Shown here: positions 25,798-35,475 of the stretch, in pieces
Layout: the number at the start of each line of letters is the position of its first letter
Numbering within the stretch: the stretch's first letter is position 1
From: Cupriavidus oxalaticus
GTDB taxonomy: Bacteria > Pseudomonadota > Gammaproteobacteria > Burkholderiales > Burkholderiaceae
DNA: 64,000 nucleotides
Reading direction: 5' to 3'
NCBI RefSeq assembly: GCF_004768545.1
Contig: NZ_CP038634.1
Location: 434,001 to 498,000, forward strand
The notes under the pieces: model-generated
What the model saw: the letters and a program-made list of their open reading frames with translations, nothing else
Told to the model about the DNA's origin: nothing
Database searches by the model: none
Made by a program: the position numbers and the translations under genes

Positions 25798-25826
25798 ATT
25801 CTAATGGCAATAGTTGCCATTAGCAA
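25798..25826 (-). promoter_or_regulatory. marR promoter with palindromic operator in the spacer
   Basis: On the minus strand, TTGCTA (25821-25826) and TAGAAT (25798-25803) form -35 and -10 boxes 17 bp apart. A perfect dyad, arms TAATGGCAA and TTGCCATTA with 3 bp between (25802-25822), fills the spacer. A bound MarR dimer would exclude RNA polymerase. Confidence 0.75.
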
Positions 25827-25967
25827 CCAATCAGGCGCAACATCTCCTGCGCGCTGCCCGCTTGCGGATCAATCCTGGATCATGTGAGGAACAAGCCCGC
25901 GCACCTGGTCATGACGAGCCCGTGGGTGGCCGGGCAGTTACCCGGCAGGCCACCCAGCCAGCCGCCG

Positions 25968-26564
25968 TCAGTCGAGCAGGTGCCCCATGCGCGTGCGCTT
26001 GGTCGCCAGGTATTTCTCGTTCTCGGCGTTGGACGGCACGATGTGCCGCAGTTGCTCGTTGACCTTGATGCCGGCCTTTTCCAGCGCGGCGGCCTTGAGC
26101 GGGTTATTGCTCATCAGCCGCACCGACGTGACGCCCCATTGGTGCAGCAGGTCGGCCGCAAAGGCGTAGTTGCGCGCGTCGATGGCCTGGCCCAGCGCCA
26201 GGTTGGCGTCGACGGTATCGAGCCCGCCATCCTGCAGGCGGTAGGCGCGGATCTTCTCCGCCAGGCCGATGCCGCGGCCTTCGTGGCCGCGCAGGTACAG
26301 CAGGATGCCGCGGCCTTCGGCAGCGATCTTTTCCATCGCCAGCTCGAGCTGCGGGCCGCAATCGCAGCGGCAGGAACCGAAGACATCCCCGGTCAGGCAT
26401 TCGGAATGCATGCGGATCAGCACGTCCTCGCCTGCCACTTCGCCCACGCTCAGGGCCAGATGCTCAATACCCGAGTGGGCGCCCTTGAAGGCGTGTGCCG
26501 TGAAGTCGCCAAATCGCGTCGGCAGGCGTGCCGAATCGATCAGCTCAATTTCTGTGTCGTTCAT
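25968..26564 (-). CDS. ribA: GTP cyclohydrolase II RibA
   Basis: A 198-residue monofunctional GTP cyclohydrolase II, the first committed step of riboflavin synthesis (GTP to diaminopyrimidine phosphate, formate and pyrophosphate). Zinc ligands C56, C67 and C69 lie in HSECLTGD and CRCDCG, and the GHEGRGIGL and [14 protein letters not shown] motifs are intact. The length matches E. coli RibA (196). The frame is open upstream to 26735, but the added segment is unlike the family. It stands alone here. A distant paralogue (urc1) is found at 41782-43020. Confidence 0.94.
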   Translation of the reverse strand: MNDTEIELIDSARLPTRFGDFTAHAFKGAHSGIEHLALSVGEVAGEDVLIRMHSECLTGDVFGSCRCDCGPQLELAMEKIAAEGRGILLYLRGHEGRGIGLAEKIRAYRLQDGGLDTVDANLALGQAIDARNYAFAADLLHQWGVTSVRLMSNNPLKAAALEKAGIKVNEQLRHIVPSNAENEKYLATKRTRMGHLLD

Positions 26565-26767
26565 ACCGGAATTCTTTTCAATGGGCGCGGGGCGGCCCGG
26601 CACCGGCGACATTATGAGCGGAATTGCGCGTTCGCGCTTGATTCGGCAATGGAACGCACCGTTGCGGGTCGCCGGCATATTCCTCCCGCAAGGCGCCGGC
26701 TGGTTTACTGACACCACCACCGAAGTGATGTACAAGGCATGATACTCTGGCTGCGCCGGCCGGCGGC

Positions 26768-27238
26768 TCAGGGTTCGACGGAGGGCTCGCGCTTCAGCGT
26801 GCGCAGCACAAAGGTCGAGCGGCTGTGGCGCAGTCCGGGCAGCTTGTACAACTTGTGCCGCAGGAACTCCTCATAGCCCTGTGTGCCGGCCACCGCGACC
26901 TTGATCAGGTAGTCGTAGTCGCCGGTGAGCAGATAGGCCTCCATCACTTCCGGCAACTCGGCCAGCGCCTGGCCGAAGCGGTACAGCATGTCGTCGTCGT
27001 GACGCTCGAGCGTGACCTCGATCAGGACCGTATCCGGCAAGCCCAGCGCCTTCTGGTTCAGCAGCGCGGCGTAGCCTTCGATGACGCCACTTTCCTCGAG
27101 TGCGCGCACCCGGTTCCAGCAGGGTGTGGCGGACAGGCCGACCTGCTCGGCCAGCTTGGCATTGGACAGGCGGCCGTCGCGGCGGAGTTCGCGCAGGATG
27201 CGGCGGTCGGTGTCATCGAGCTTGGGAGGTTGCACCAT
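26768..27238 (-). CDS. Lrp/AsnC-family transcriptional regulator
   Basis: A 156-residue protein with the Lrp helix-turn-helix ([37 protein letters not shown] begins the domain) and a C-terminal RAM/ACT-like effector domain ([19 protein letters not shown]). Such regulators respond to amino acids and often control divergent metabolic genes. It is divergent from the small gene at 27391-27753 across a 152-bp AT-rich spacer with several inverted repeats. The target is unknown. Confidence 0.92.
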   Translation of the reverse strand: MVQPPKLDDTDRRILRELRRDGRLSNAKLAEQVGLSATPCWNRVRALEESGVIEGYAALLNQKALGLPDTVLIEVTLERHDDDMLYRFGQALAELPEVMEAYLLTGDYDYLIKVAVAGTQGYEEFLRHKLYKLPGLRHSRSTFVLRTLKREPSVEP

Positions 27239-27257
27239 GGCCCCTGAAATCTTTGGA

Positions 27258-27296
27258 AGAAACTTCTGAAAATTTTGCCATAAGAAGATGCTTCTT
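27258..27296. promoter_or_regulatory. Inverted repeats in the Lrp-type regulator's divergent promoter region
   Basis: AGAA-AC-TTCT at about 27258-27267 and AAGAAG-ATG-CTTCTT at 27282-27296 are two dyads about two helical turns apart in an AT-rich spacer, an arrangement that suits an Lrp-type octamer. This is inferred from sequence symmetry only. Confidence 0.45.
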
Positions 27297-27390
27297 TTTC
27301 AATTCCACTAATCTTGGAGAAAATTAAGAAGCTCATTTTGCATCCCGGCTGGTACATTGACTACATCAGAAGACCTGCCGGAAACACCAC

Positions 27391-27753
27391 ATGCCAGCCA
27401 CCGTCCTTCCCACCCTGCGCCTTTCCCTGCAACTCGACGGAACCGACCCGTTCGGTGCGATGGAGTGGGTGTTTGCCAGCGCCCGCCGCACCGGCCTGGC
27501 GCCTGAGCAGTTGCGCTTCGACTCGACCCGCTTCGAATCCGTTAGTCAGCCAGTGCTCCACGCGACCTTGACCGCCGCCGATGCCAGCCTGCTGTGGCTG
27601 TTCCTGCGCCGTCTGGAAAGTGGCATCGACATGGCCGTGCTGGGCGCTGACGTCGACGATCCGGACAGCGAGGCGCAAGGCGAGCCGGCTCCCGCTCCGC
27701 GCGCCGTTGCCCCGCAGGCCCGCAGTGACGCAGGATTGGCGCTTCCGGCCTAG
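27391..27753 (+). CDS. Small protein of unknown function divergent from the Lrp-type regulator
   Basis: A 120-residue soluble protein with no signal peptide or membrane segment. The N-terminal ~80 residues alternate strands and helices (LRLSLQLDG, MEWVFASARRTGL, LHATLTAADASLLWLFLRRLESGIDM), which recalls small ACT-like regulatory folds. The C-terminus is an Ala/Pro linker. Only a weak ribosome-binding site is seen. I do not recognise the family. Its position opposite an Lrp-type gene suggests co-regulation. Confidence 0.6.
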   Translation: MPATVLPTLRLSLQLDGTDPFGAMEWVFASARRTGLAPEQLRFDSTRFESVSQPVLHATLTAADASLLWLFLRRLESGIDMAVLGADVDDPDSEAQGEPAPAPRAVAPQARSDAGLALPA

Positions 27754-27762
27754 CCACCCACG

Positions 27763-28680
27763 CTATGCCGGCAGCAGCTCGATCCCATCGAGCTGCGCCG
27801 CGCACGTATCCCGCACGATCGCGACAAAGTCCGCCACATAAGGCCGGCGCGCCAGCGGCGCCGGCACCGTGGCATAGAGCTCGCTCCACAGCCCTTTGGC
27901 ACCGATCCGCTTGGCCAGCACGTAGTCGTGGTCGACGTAGTTCTTCACGCCCCAGTTGGGCAATGCCGCCACGCCGCGCCGGCTCGCCACCAGTTGCAGC
28001 ACGGCCACCGTCAGCTCCGCGGTGCGGCGCTGCAGCCGGATACCGGCGGGTTCCAGCACCTCGCGGATCAGGTCGATGCGCTGGTCCGGCACCGGATAGG
28101 TGATCAGCGTCTCGCCCGCCAGGTCGGCGGCTTCGATGCGGCGCTTGTTGCGCAGCCGGTGCTCGTTGGCGATGACCGCAAGGATCTCGAAGCGGAACAG
28201 CGGCGCCACGTCGAGCCCGCGCCGCACCGCAGGCTGCGAGCCGATCACCATGTCGGCGCGGCCCTCGCTGAGCAGCGAGATCGGGTCGGCATGGAAGCCC
28301 GCCACCAGGTCCACCTCCACCTCGGGCCAGCGGCGGCGGAATTCATCCATCACCGGCATCAGCCAGTCGAAGCAGGTATGGCACTCCAGCACCACGCGCA
28401 ATTCGCCGCGAGTGTCGCCCTTGAGCCGTTCGATATCGCGGTCGGCCGCGCTGACCGCGGCCAGCACCTCGCGCGCCAGAGCCAGCAGGCGTTCGCCCGC
28501 CGGCGTGAAGCGCAGCCCCTGGCGGGTCCGGTCGAACAGCGGCAGGCCGTAGTGCGCCTCGATCGCCTTGATCTGGTGTGACAGCGCCGACTGGCTGACA
28601 TGCACGCGCTCGGCCGCGGTGGCGAGCTTGCCGGATTCGGCAATGGCAACCAGCGAGCGGAAATGGCGGACCTCGATCAT
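27763..28680 (-). CDS. metR: LysR-family regulator of methionine synthesis, MetR
   Basis: A 305-residue LysR-type regulator: N-terminal winged helix (EVRHFRSLVAIAESGKLATAA, VSQSALSHQIKAIE) and a periplasmic-binding-protein-like effector domain (LDVAPLFRFEILAVIANEHRL). MetR activates metE with homocysteine as coregulator. The assignment rests on divergence from metE across a 147-bp spacer holding a TGAA-N5-TTCA box and on overall MetR-like sequence. It ends 10 bp from the convergent small gene. Confidence 0.9.
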   Translation of the reverse strand: MIEVRHFRSLVAIAESGKLATAAERVHVSQSALSHQIKAIEAHYGLPLFDRTRQGLRFTPAGERLLALAREVLAAVSAADRDIERLKGDTRGELRVVLECHTCFDWLMPVMDEFRRRWPEVEVDLVAGFHADPISLLSEGRADMVIGSQPAVRRGLDVAPLFRFEILAVIANEHRLRNKRRIEAADLAGETLITYPVPDQRIDLIREVLEPAGIRLQRRTAELTVAVLQLVASRRGVAALPNWGVKNYVDHDYVLAKRIGAKGLWSELYATVPAPLARRPYVADFVAIVRDTCAAQLDGIELLPA

Positions 28681-28728
28681 GCGCAGTCCGGCGCGCGGGC
28701 CCGCCCCGTTGTCGTATGAGATGTCGTA

Positions 28729-28741
28729 TGAAATCTATTCA
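28729..28741. promoter_or_regulatory. MetR box between metR and metE
   Basis: TGAAATCTATTCA matches the MetR consensus TGAA-N5-TTCA, and the flanks extend the dyad (TATGAA/TTCATA). It is 87 bp upstream of the metE start, a usual place for a MetR activation site. A partial TTCA-type half site follows at about 28768-28771. Confidence 0.75.
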
Positions 28742-28827
28742 TATGTTGTTTAAAACTTGTCGCTTGATTCATTTTATGGGGAAACCGACACTGTGCGCCA
28801 GTCATCATCTTCCGGAGCAAGTTCCCC

Positions 28828-31203
28828 ATGGCACGCACCCATATCCTCGGCTTTCCCCGCATCGGCGAACGCCGCGAACTGAAATTCGCGCAGGAGGCCT
28901 TCTGGCGCGGTGAAAGCAGCGAAGCCGCGCTGCATGAAGTGGCCGCGCAACTGCGCCGCCGCCACTGGCAACTGCAGGCCGAGCGCGGCCTGGACACCGT
29001 CGCCACCGGCGACTTCGCCTGGTACGACCAGATGCTCAGCCTGACCGCGCTGCTGGGCGCCTTGCCGCGCCGCTTCGGCTTCGACCCGGCGCAGCTGACG
29101 CTGACGCAGTATTTCGAGCTGGCGCGCGGCAACCGCGAACAGCCGGCAATGGAAATGACCAAGTGGTTCGACACCAACTACCACTACCTGGTCCCCGAGC
29201 TGGACGCCGACACCACCTTCGACGGCGGCCCGGCGTGGTTCTTCGAGGAAGCCGACGAAGCGCTGGCGCAGGGCCTGCGCGCGCGCCCGGTGCTGGTGGG
29301 CCCGGTCACCTACCTGTGGCTGTCCAAGAGCCACGTGGCCGGCTTCGACCGCCTCTCGCTGCTGCCGAAGCTGGTGCAGGCCTACCGCCGCATCCTCGGC
29401 CAGCTGAAGGCGCGCGGCATCGAGTGGGTGCAGATCGACGAGCCCGCGCTGTGCCTGGACCTGGAACCCGCTTGGCTCGACGCCTTCGACAGCGCCTACG
29501 ACGGCCTGCGCGACGCGGGCCCGAAGCTGCTGCTGGCGACGTACTTCGACACCGCCGCCGACCACGCCGCGCGCGCCGCCGCGCTGCCGGTCGACGGCTT
29601 CCATATCGACCTGGTGCGCGCACCGGGCCAGTTGGCCGCATGGCAGGCCGCGCTGCCGGCGCATGCCGTGCTGTCCGCCGGCGTCATCGACGGCCGCAAT
29701 ATCTGGCGCACCGACCTGCGCCGCGCGCTCGACACGCTGCGCCCCGTGCAGGCGGCGCTCGGCGACCGCCTGTGGCTGGCGCCGTCGTGCTCGCTGCTGC
29801 ATGTGCCGGTGTCGCTGGCGCATGAAGTGCGCCTCGATGCCGAGCTGAAGTCATGGCTGGCCTTCGCCACCGAGAAGCTCGGCGAACTGCAGCTGCTGGC
29901 ACGCGCGCTCAACGAAGGCGATGCCGCGGTCGCCGCGCAGCTGGCCGCGTCCGACGCCGTGCAGGCCTCGCGCCGGCAATCGCGCCGCGTGGTCAACCCG
30001 CGCGTGCAGCAACGCCTGGCCGGCGTGACTGCCGGCATGGCCCACCGCGCCAGCCCGTTCGCACAGCGCATCGAGCGCCAGCGCGAGGCGCTGCAGCTGC
30101 CGTTGCTGCCCACCACCACGATCGGTTCGTTCCCGCAGACCGCGGCCATCCGCCAGACCCGTGCGGCCTTCAAGCGCGGCGACATCGGCGCGCTTGAATA
30201 CCTGGAGCGCATCCGCACCGAAATCGCGCTGGCCGTGCGCAAGCAGGAAGAGCTGGGCCTGGACGTGCTGGTCCACGGCGAGGCCGAGCGCAACGACATG
30301 GTCGAGTATTTCGGCGAACAGCTGTGCGGCTATGGCTTTACCGAGAACGGTTGGGTGCAGAGCTATGGCTCGCGCTGCGTCAAGCCGCCGGTGATCTACG
30401 GCGACGTGTACCGTCCGGAGCCGATGACGGTAGACACCACCCGCTACGCGCAGTCGCTGACCGAGCGGCCGATGAAGGGCATGCTGACCGGTCCGATCAC
30501 CATGCTGCAATGGTCGTTCGTGCGCGACGACCAGCCGCGCGCCACCACTGCACGCCAGCTCGCGCTGGCCATCCGCGACGAGGTGTGCGACCTCGAACAG
30601 GCCGGCATCCGCGTGATCCAGATCGACGAACCGGCGCTGCGCGAAGGCCTGCCGCTGCGCCGCGGCGACTGGGACGCGTACCTGGACTGGGCGGTCACGG
30701 CTTTCCGCCTGTCGGCCAGCGGCGTCAGGGACCAGACCCAGATCCACACGCATATGTGCTACGCCGAGTTCAACGACATCCTGCCGTCGATCGCAGCGCT
30801 GGATGCCGACGTGATCACCATCGAGACCTCGCGCTCGGCGATGGAACTGCTGGAAGGCTTTGGTGACTTCGACTACCCGAACGAGATCGGGCCCGGCGTC
30901 TACGACATCCACTCGCCGCGCGTGCCGTCGGTGCAGGCGATGGAGCGGCTGCTCGACCGTGCCTGCGAGGTGGTGCCGCCGCAGCGACTGTGGGTCAATC
31001 CTGACTGCGGCCTGAAGACGCGCGGCTGGGAAGAAACCGAGGCAGCGCTGTCCAACATGGTCAGTGCGGCGCGCGCGCTGCGCGAGCGCTGGTCCGTCCG
31101 CGGCGCGATGGCGTGGAAGCGTGTCGGCAAGCCGGCCGGCCATGTCGCCGCGGCGCCTGCGGACGGCAGCGCTTGCACCGCGTGTGCGACGCACGCGCAC
31201 TGA
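28828..31203 (+). CDS. metE: Cobalamin-independent methionine synthase MetE
   Basis: A 791-residue two-domain (beta/alpha)8 enzyme that transfers the methyl group of 5-methyl-tetrahydropteroyl-triglutamate to homocysteine. The zinc ligands are intact and almost at the E. coli positions: H642 and C644 (HMCYAEFND), E666 (ITIETSRS) and C727 ([11 protein letters not shown]). The N-terminus [10 protein letters not shown] is family-typical. Translation starts at ATG 28828 with GGAG upstream. No cobalamin riboswitch is visible in the short leader; control appears to be through MetR. A strong hairpin terminator follows. Confidence 0.96.
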   Translation: MARTHILGFPRIGERRELKFAQEAFWRGESSEAALHEVAAQLRRRHWQLQAERGLDTVATGDFAWYDQMLSLTALLGALPRRFGFDPAQLTLTQYFELARGNREQPAMEMTKWFDTNYHYLVPELDADTTFDGGPAWFFEEADEALAQGLRARPVLVGPVTYLWLSKSHVAGFDRLSLLPKLVQAYRRILGQLKARGIEWVQIDEPALCLDLEPAWLDAFDSAYDGLRDAGPKLLLATYFDTAADHAARAAALPVDGFHIDLVRAPGQLAAWQAALPAHAVLSAGVIDGRNIWRTDLRRALDTLRPVQAALGDRLWLAPSCSLLHVPVSLAHEVRLDAELKSWLAFATEKLGELQLLARALNEGDAAVAAQLAASDAVQASRRQSRRVVNPRVQQRLAGVTAGMAHRASPFAQRIERQREALQLPLLPTTTIGSFPQTAAIRQTRAAFKRGDIGALEYLERIRTEIALAVRKQEELGLDVLVHGEAERNDMVEYFGEQLCGYGFTENGWVQSYGSRCVKPPVIYGDVYRPEPMTVDTTRYAQSLTERPMKGMLTGPITMLQWSFVRDDQPRATTARQLALAIRDEVCDLEQAGIRVIQIDEPALREGLPLRRGDWDAYLDWAVTAFRLSASGVRDQTQIHTHMCYAEFNDILPSIAALDADVITIETSRSAMELLEGFGDFDYPNEIGPGVYDIHSPRVPSVQAMERLLDRACEVVPPQRLWVNPDCGLKTRGWEETEAALSNMVSAARALRERWSVRGAMAWKRVGKPAGHVAAAPADGSACTACATHAH

Positions 31204-31234
31204 GCAACTCGCGCAACCCGCGCAACCAAAACCT

Positions 31235-31267
31235 AAAGGCCGCATGCCCACCAGGCATGCGGCCTTT
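31235..31267. terminator. Bidirectional terminator between metE and the DUF1254 gene
   Basis: A 14-bp perfect stem (AAAGGCCGCATGCC and its complement) with a 5-base loop, flanked by A- and T-rich edges on either side. It lies between convergent genes. Confidence 0.85.
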
Positions 31268-31291
31268 GTTCCTTGCCAAAGCAGCGCTGCG

Positions 31292-32710
31292 TCAGTTCAC
31301 CCGCGTCACCGCGGGCGGCATCCAGCTGCCGTCGAGCAGCGCCTGCTCCGGCCAGTACGCGCGCAACATCATGTTCAGTGCATCGGGCGGGGCCGGCAGC
31401 CAGTTGGCGGCCCGGGCTCCCGCCGGGCGTTCGTGCTGGATATAGATGTCGAGCGAGCCGTCGCGGTTGTAGCGCAGCCGGTCGCGGCTGCCGATGGCGT
31501 AGCGCTGGATCGGGTTGGGGATAAACGCCTGCCGGTCGTTGTAAAGCGTCAGCGACCAGAACGCCCGCGCCGGCGGCAGCTGGTCCTTGTCGAAATGCAG
31601 CACGTAGCGCGCGCCGCCCTGCAGCGGCGTGCCGTTGGCATCGGTGCGTGTCGACGCGTAGATCGCATCCTCCGGCAGGTTGGCGCCCAGCCCCACCCAC
31701 GCGGTCACCGCGCGGCGGGCGTAGTTGGTGCCATAGTTGCCGAGGTCGCGGTGCATGACCCAGCCGTTGCCCGCATCGGCATTTCCCTTGCGCGCGCCCT
31801 GCGCGATCGCCGCCAGCGCCGCGGTCGCGCCCTCCTGCACCGCGCGCGCGGTCGACGGTTCCATCACCGTGGTCTTGAACGGCACGCCGGGGCTGATGCC
31901 CATGCGGCGCAGTTTCTCCACCATGGCGCTGTCGGCCGCTGCCGGCGGATTGGCCGGCAGCAGCGCGGCGAAGCGCGTGAAGAAGGCCTGCGCGTCCATC
32001 GCCGCGACCTGCTCCACCGGCGAACTCTGCGTGTCGACCGCGGCGGCGCGCGGCGCGGGCCGGTCAGGCACGCGGCGGCCGCCGCCCCACGCGGACAGCG
32101 GCGTCAGCCGGTACTGGTCCTGCAGCCGGTGCACGGCCGGGAGGTCCTTCTTGCCGTTGACCTGGGTACGGCCGATCAGCCAGACCATCGACGTCGGCGA
32201 GCGGATTTCCTGCACGCCCTTGGGCAGCGTGCCGCGCCAGTCGGGTCCGGTGATGGCGAAATTGCCGCGGCGGGTACCGGTGGTGCGCTTGCCCGGCGAT
32301 GCAAAGACATTAGTCCACGCATCCATCAGCGGCATCAGGTAATAGCGGCCTTGCGTGTCGGGCACGGACAGGATCACCGGCTCGCGCGACAGGTCCAGCC
32401 ACGCCGACGAATACAGCGTATCGGCATTGGGACTGACCACGTCGGTGAAGCTGGCGTCCGGGAACGAGCGCTTGTGGCTGAAGGAGTTGACCGGCGTGCG
32501 CAGCGTCATCAGCTCGCGCGTCACGTCCATCAGCACCAGCGGATAGGCATAGGTGAAGACCTCGGCCGACAGGGCCTTCATGGCCTGGTCGGACGGCGGC
32601 TGTTCCGCGATGGCGGCCTGGACTGTGGCTGAATCCGGCGCGCTGGCGCAGCCGGACAGCATGACGGCGAGCGTGACCGCGCTCGCCATAAGACGAAGTG
32701 AAGGCTTCAT
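31292..32710 (-). CDS. DUF1254/DUF1214 lipoprotein
   Basis: A 472-residue protein with a lipoprotein signal (MASAVTLAVMLSGC, lipidated Cys at about residue 22). It then has a DUF1254 domain (AYPLVLMDVTRELM, FPDASFTDVVSPNADTLYSSAWLDL) and a C-terminal DUF1214 domain (GARYVLHFDKDQLPPARAFWSLTLYN, YAIGSRDRLRYNRDGSLDIYIQ). The biochemical role of the family is not settled. The ATG at 32710 starting the lipoprotein signal is preferred over longer frames. Monocistronic and convergent with metE. Confidence 0.88.
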   Translation of the reverse strand: MKPSLRLMASAVTLAVMLSGCASAPDSATVQAAIAEQPPSDQAMKALSAEVFTYAYPLVLMDVTRELMTLRTPVNSFSHKRSFPDASFTDVVSPNADTLYSSAWLDLSREPVILSVPDTQGRYYLMPLMDAWTNVFASPGKRTTGTRRGNFAITGPDWRGTLPKGVQEIRSPTSMVWLIGRTQVNGKKDLPAVHRLQDQYRLTPLSAWGGGRRVPDRPAPRAAAVDTQSSPVEQVAAMDAQAFFTRFAALLPANPPAAADSAMVEKLRRMGISPGVPFKTTVMEPSTARAVQEGATAALAAIAQGARKGNADAGNGWVMHRDLGNYGTNYARRAVTAWVGLGANLPEDAIYASTRTDANGTPLQGGARYVLHFDKDQLPPARAFWSLTLYNDRQAFIPNPIQRYAIGSRDRLRYNRDGSLDIYIQHERPAGARAANWLPAPPDALNMMLRAYWPEQALLDGSWMPPAVTRVN

Positions 32711-32973
32711 GACCCCGTTCCCAATTTTCTTGCGACCTGTCCTGGGATTGCGGCTATGACTGCCGGCATGTCGTCCCGGAGGCGCATGTGTTTGCGCATA
32801 TTGTGCCTGCCCTTGCGCCGTGTCAATTCCTCGCAGGCAGGGAGCGAGGGCGATCACACTTAAGGTGGTGGCTGGCGGCGGAACATGGATGATAAAGCAC
32901 CTCTACAGCGCGAGGGAATCACCCGATCGGAAACCGGAATCCCCCTCGATACCAAACCCTCAACACCGACTGC

Positions 32974-33351
32974 TCAATACCGCATCTGTACATCGTCGAC
33001 CTTGCCCGTGCGCGCGTTGTACAGGCAGGCATAGTGAAAACCGATCGCCGACGAGCTGTCGTCGGGCTCGAACACGCCTTCACCGTTGACCGACGTCTGC
33101 GCGTTGGCGCGCTGGTAGTACTGCTCGCGATCGGCCATCAGCATGACGCTGCCCGGCTGCGGATAGCGGCGCTTGAGCGCCTCGGCGACGGCCGGCTCGC
33201 AGGCGACAGAAGCCGCCCTGGACACGGTCTGGGCATCGACCGTGATGCGCGTGGTGGCGGGCGGGACCGGGCGCGGCGCGATTTGCGGCGGCGTCTCGCA
33301 GGCCGCCAGCAGGCACGCCAGCGGCAGGCACAGGATTGAAGCTCGGATCAC
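32974..33351 (-). CDS. Small lipoprotein of unknown function
   Basis: A 125-residue protein with a lipobox (LACLLAAC) giving a lipidated Cys near residue 18. The mature part has a Pro-rich linker and a compact ~80-residue domain (VACEPAVAEALKRRYPQPGSV, then IGFHYACLYNARTGKVDDV) with two Cys that could form a disulfide. It is probably anchored in the outer membrane. No close family is recognised. A 263-bp spacer separates it from the DUF1254 gene, and nothing further was seen in that spacer. Confidence 0.7.
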   Translation of the reverse strand: MIRASILCLPLACLLAACETPPQIAPRPVPPATTRITVDAQTVSRAASVACEPAVAEALKRRYPQPGSVMLMADREQYYQRANAQTSVNGEGVFEPDDSSSAIGFHYACLYNARTGKVDDVQMRY

Positions 33352-33576
33352 GCGGACCTCCTCCCAGCGGAAGCGCGCACCTGGCGCCCCTCCAAAAAGT
33401 GAAGCGGAGCTATCAGATTACTGCCTTCGGGCGGAAAAGCCAAAGCCGGGCCGCCCTACCCCCCCTGCCGCCTCCGGATTTGCCCCGGATTGCGAATCTT
33501 TCAACGCGGCTACACTAACGGCTCCCGGCGTCGGCGCGCAGCACGCGGCGCCGCATGACACCACCATGCCGACACA

Positions 33577-35286
33577 ATGACAACCACAGAGACAAGCGGC
33601 GCACGCCCTGCCACCACCGCCATTCCCACGCCATTGCTGCGCAATGCCGCCAGCCTGCTGGTCGTGCGCGACGCGCCCGCCGGCATGGAAGTCCTGCTGG
33701 TCCGCCGCGTCGAGCGCGCCAACGACCGCAGCAGCGGCGCCTACGTGTTCCCCGGCGGCACGCTCGACGCGGTGCAAGACAGGGCGCTGCATGCGCATGC
33801 CCACGGGCTCGACGATATCGCCGCGAGCGAGCGCCTGGGGCTGCCGGCTGGCGGCCTGGACTTCTATGTTGCCGCGCTACGCGAATGCTTCGAAGAAGCC
33901 GGCCTGCTGTTCGCCTGCGGCAGCGACGGACGCCTGCTGCCTCCCGCTGCCCTCGACGCCGCACAACAGGCGCTGTTGCGCGCCGCCGTGCAGCGCGGCG
34001 GCCCGGGCCTGGCGCATGCATGCGAGCAGCTCGGGCTGCGGCTGGCAGCCGACCGGCTGGCCTACCACAGCTACTGGCTCACGCCGCCGGGGCTGCCCAA
34101 GCGCTTCGATACGCGCTTCTTCGTCGCCATCGCGCCGGAAGGCCAGGAGGTAATCGCCGATGGCAACGAGATCGTCGAACACCGCTGGATCCGCCCTGCC
34201 GAAGCCGCCGATCCCGCCAGCGGCCTGCCGATGATGCACGTCACGCGCCGCACGCTGGCGGCGATCGCGCAATTCGAGAACGCCGAGGCCTGCTTCGCGT
34301 ATGCGGCGCAGTTGCGCGGCATCGCCTGCATCATGCCGCGCCTGGCCACCGGCGCCGCGGGCGTGCGGCCGGTGATGCCCAACGAGGCGTGCTACGCCGA
34401 GATCGGCCGCATCGATCCCGAAGGCCGGCAGCATGGCCGTTACGAGCTGTCGCCCGGCTTGCCGGTGCAGCTATCCGAGCGCGTCTGGCGCGTGACCGCG
34501 AACAACGGCAGCGTGATGACCGGCCCCGGCACCAACACCTACCTGGTCGGCGGCGGCGCGCGCAACGAATGGGCCGTCATCGATCCCGGCCCCGATGACG
34601 ACGAACACGTGCGCGCCATCCTGGCCGCGGCGCCTGGCCCGGTCCGCTGGATCTTCGCCACGCACACGCACCTCGACCATTCGCCGGCGGCCGCCGCGCT
34701 GCAGGCTGCGACCGGCGCAACGGTGCTGGGCCGTGCCGCGCCCGCCGGCCAGTGGCAGGACGCGGGCTTCGCGCCGCAGCGCGAACTCGCGCACGGCGAG
34801 CGCATCGCCATCGGCGACGGCTGCACGCTGCGCGTCTGCCATACGCCGGGCCACGCATCGAACCACCTGTGCTACCTGCTCGAAGAGGAAAAGACGCTGT
34901 TCACCGGCGACCACGTGATGCAGGGCTCGACGGTCGTGATCGGACCGCCTGACGGAGACATGCGCGCCTACCTCGATTCGCTGGCCGCCTTGCAGGAAGA
35001 AGACCTGGAATGGCTCGCCCCCGGGCACGGCTTCCTGATCGCACGGCCGCAGGACGCGATCCGCCTGCTGGTGCGCCACCGGCTGCAGCGTGAAGCCAAG
35101 GTCGCGGCCGCGCTGCGCGGACTGGGCCCCGCGCCAATCGAAGCGCTGGTGCTGCGCGTCTATGACGACGTGCCGCCGCGCATGCACCCGGTCGCGCAGC
35201 GCTCGCTGCTGGCGCATTTGCTCAAGCTGCGGGATGAAGGCAAGGCGCGCGAAGCGGACGGGAACTGGTCGGAGGTGGCGGCGTAA
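33577..35286 (+). CDS. Nudix hydrolase fused to a metallo-beta-lactamase-fold hydrolase
   Basis: A 569-residue two-domain protein. Residues about 20-245 form a Nudix domain (YVFPGGTLD near 56-64, then the box core RECFEEAG at 102-109; an insertion separates them). Residues about 300-490 form a metallo-beta-lactamase domain of the LACTB2/glyoxalase II-like type, with THTHLDH at 362-368, HTPGHAS, FTGDHVMQGS and APGHG as metal ligands. A C-terminal winged-helix-like tail follows (PPRMHPVAQRSLLAHLLKL). LACTB2-like proteins cleave RNA or thioesters; the Nudix half suggests nucleoside diphosphate or CoA derivatives. The substrate cannot be assigned. A weak promoter-like TTGCGA/TACACT pair lies at 33490-33516. 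Confidence 0.88.
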   Translation: MTTTETSGARPATTAIPTPLLRNAASLLVVRDAPAGMEVLLVRRVERANDRSSGAYVFPGGTLDAVQDRALHAHAHGLDDIAASERLGLPAGGLDFYVAALRECFEEAGLLFACGSDGRLLPPAALDAAQQALLRAAVQRGGPGLAHACEQLGLRLAADRLAYHSYWLTPPGLPKRFDTRFFVAIAPEGQEVIADGNEIVEHRWIRPAEAADPASGLPMMHVTRRTLAAIAQFENAEACFAYAAQLRGIACIMPRLATGAAGVRPVMPNEACYAEIGRIDPEGRQHGRYELSPGLPVQLSERVWRVTANNGSVMTGPGTNTYLVGGGARNEWAVIDPGPDDDEHVRAILAAAPGPVRWIFATHTHLDHSPAAAALQAATGATVLGRAAPAGQWQDAGFAPQRELAHGERIAIGDGCTLRVCHTPGHASNHLCYLLEEEKTLFTGDHVMQGSTVVIGPPDGDMRAYLDSLAALQEEDLEWLAPGHGFLIARPQDAIRLLVRHRLQREAKVAAALRGLGPAPIEALVLRVYDDVPPRMHPVAQRSLLAHLLKLRDEGKAREADGNWSEVAA

Positions 35287-35341
35287 AGATCGGAGCGAGG
35301 TGCCAGCATGGGCAACCGCAAAAGTTTTTTTCTCGGACCCC

Positions 35342-35369
35342 TTGCGCAATCCCGAAATTCCGCTACAAT
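35342..35369 (+). promoter_or_regulatory. Promoter of tRNA-Arg
   Basis: TTGCGC (35342-35347) and TACAAT (35364-35369) are spaced 16 bp apart and end 14 bp before the mature tRNA 5' end. Confidence 0.6.
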
Positions 35370-35383
35370 TCGGCCTCTCGTGT

Positions 35384-35460
35384 GCGGCTGTAGCTCAGTT
35401 GGATAGAGTACTTGGCTACGAACCAAGGGGTCGTGGGTTCGAATCCTGCCAGCCGCGCCA
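35384..35460 (+). tRNA. tRNA-Arg (anticodon ACG)
   Basis: A 77-nt cloverleaf: acceptor GCGGCTG/CAGCCGC, D-arm with AGCTCAGTTGGATAGAG, anticodon stem CTTGG/CCAAG around loop CTACGAA (ACG), T-arm GTGGGTTCGAATCCTGC, discriminator G and encoded CCA. It reads CGN arginine codons after A34-to-I editing. Confidence 0.97.
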
Positions 35461-35475
35461 CCTATGCAGAAGGGA

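Noticed and set aside
28681..28827. Possible cobalamin riboswitch in front of metE
   Set aside because: The 147-bp leader is too short and lacks a B12-box-like sequence; the MetR box explains control better.
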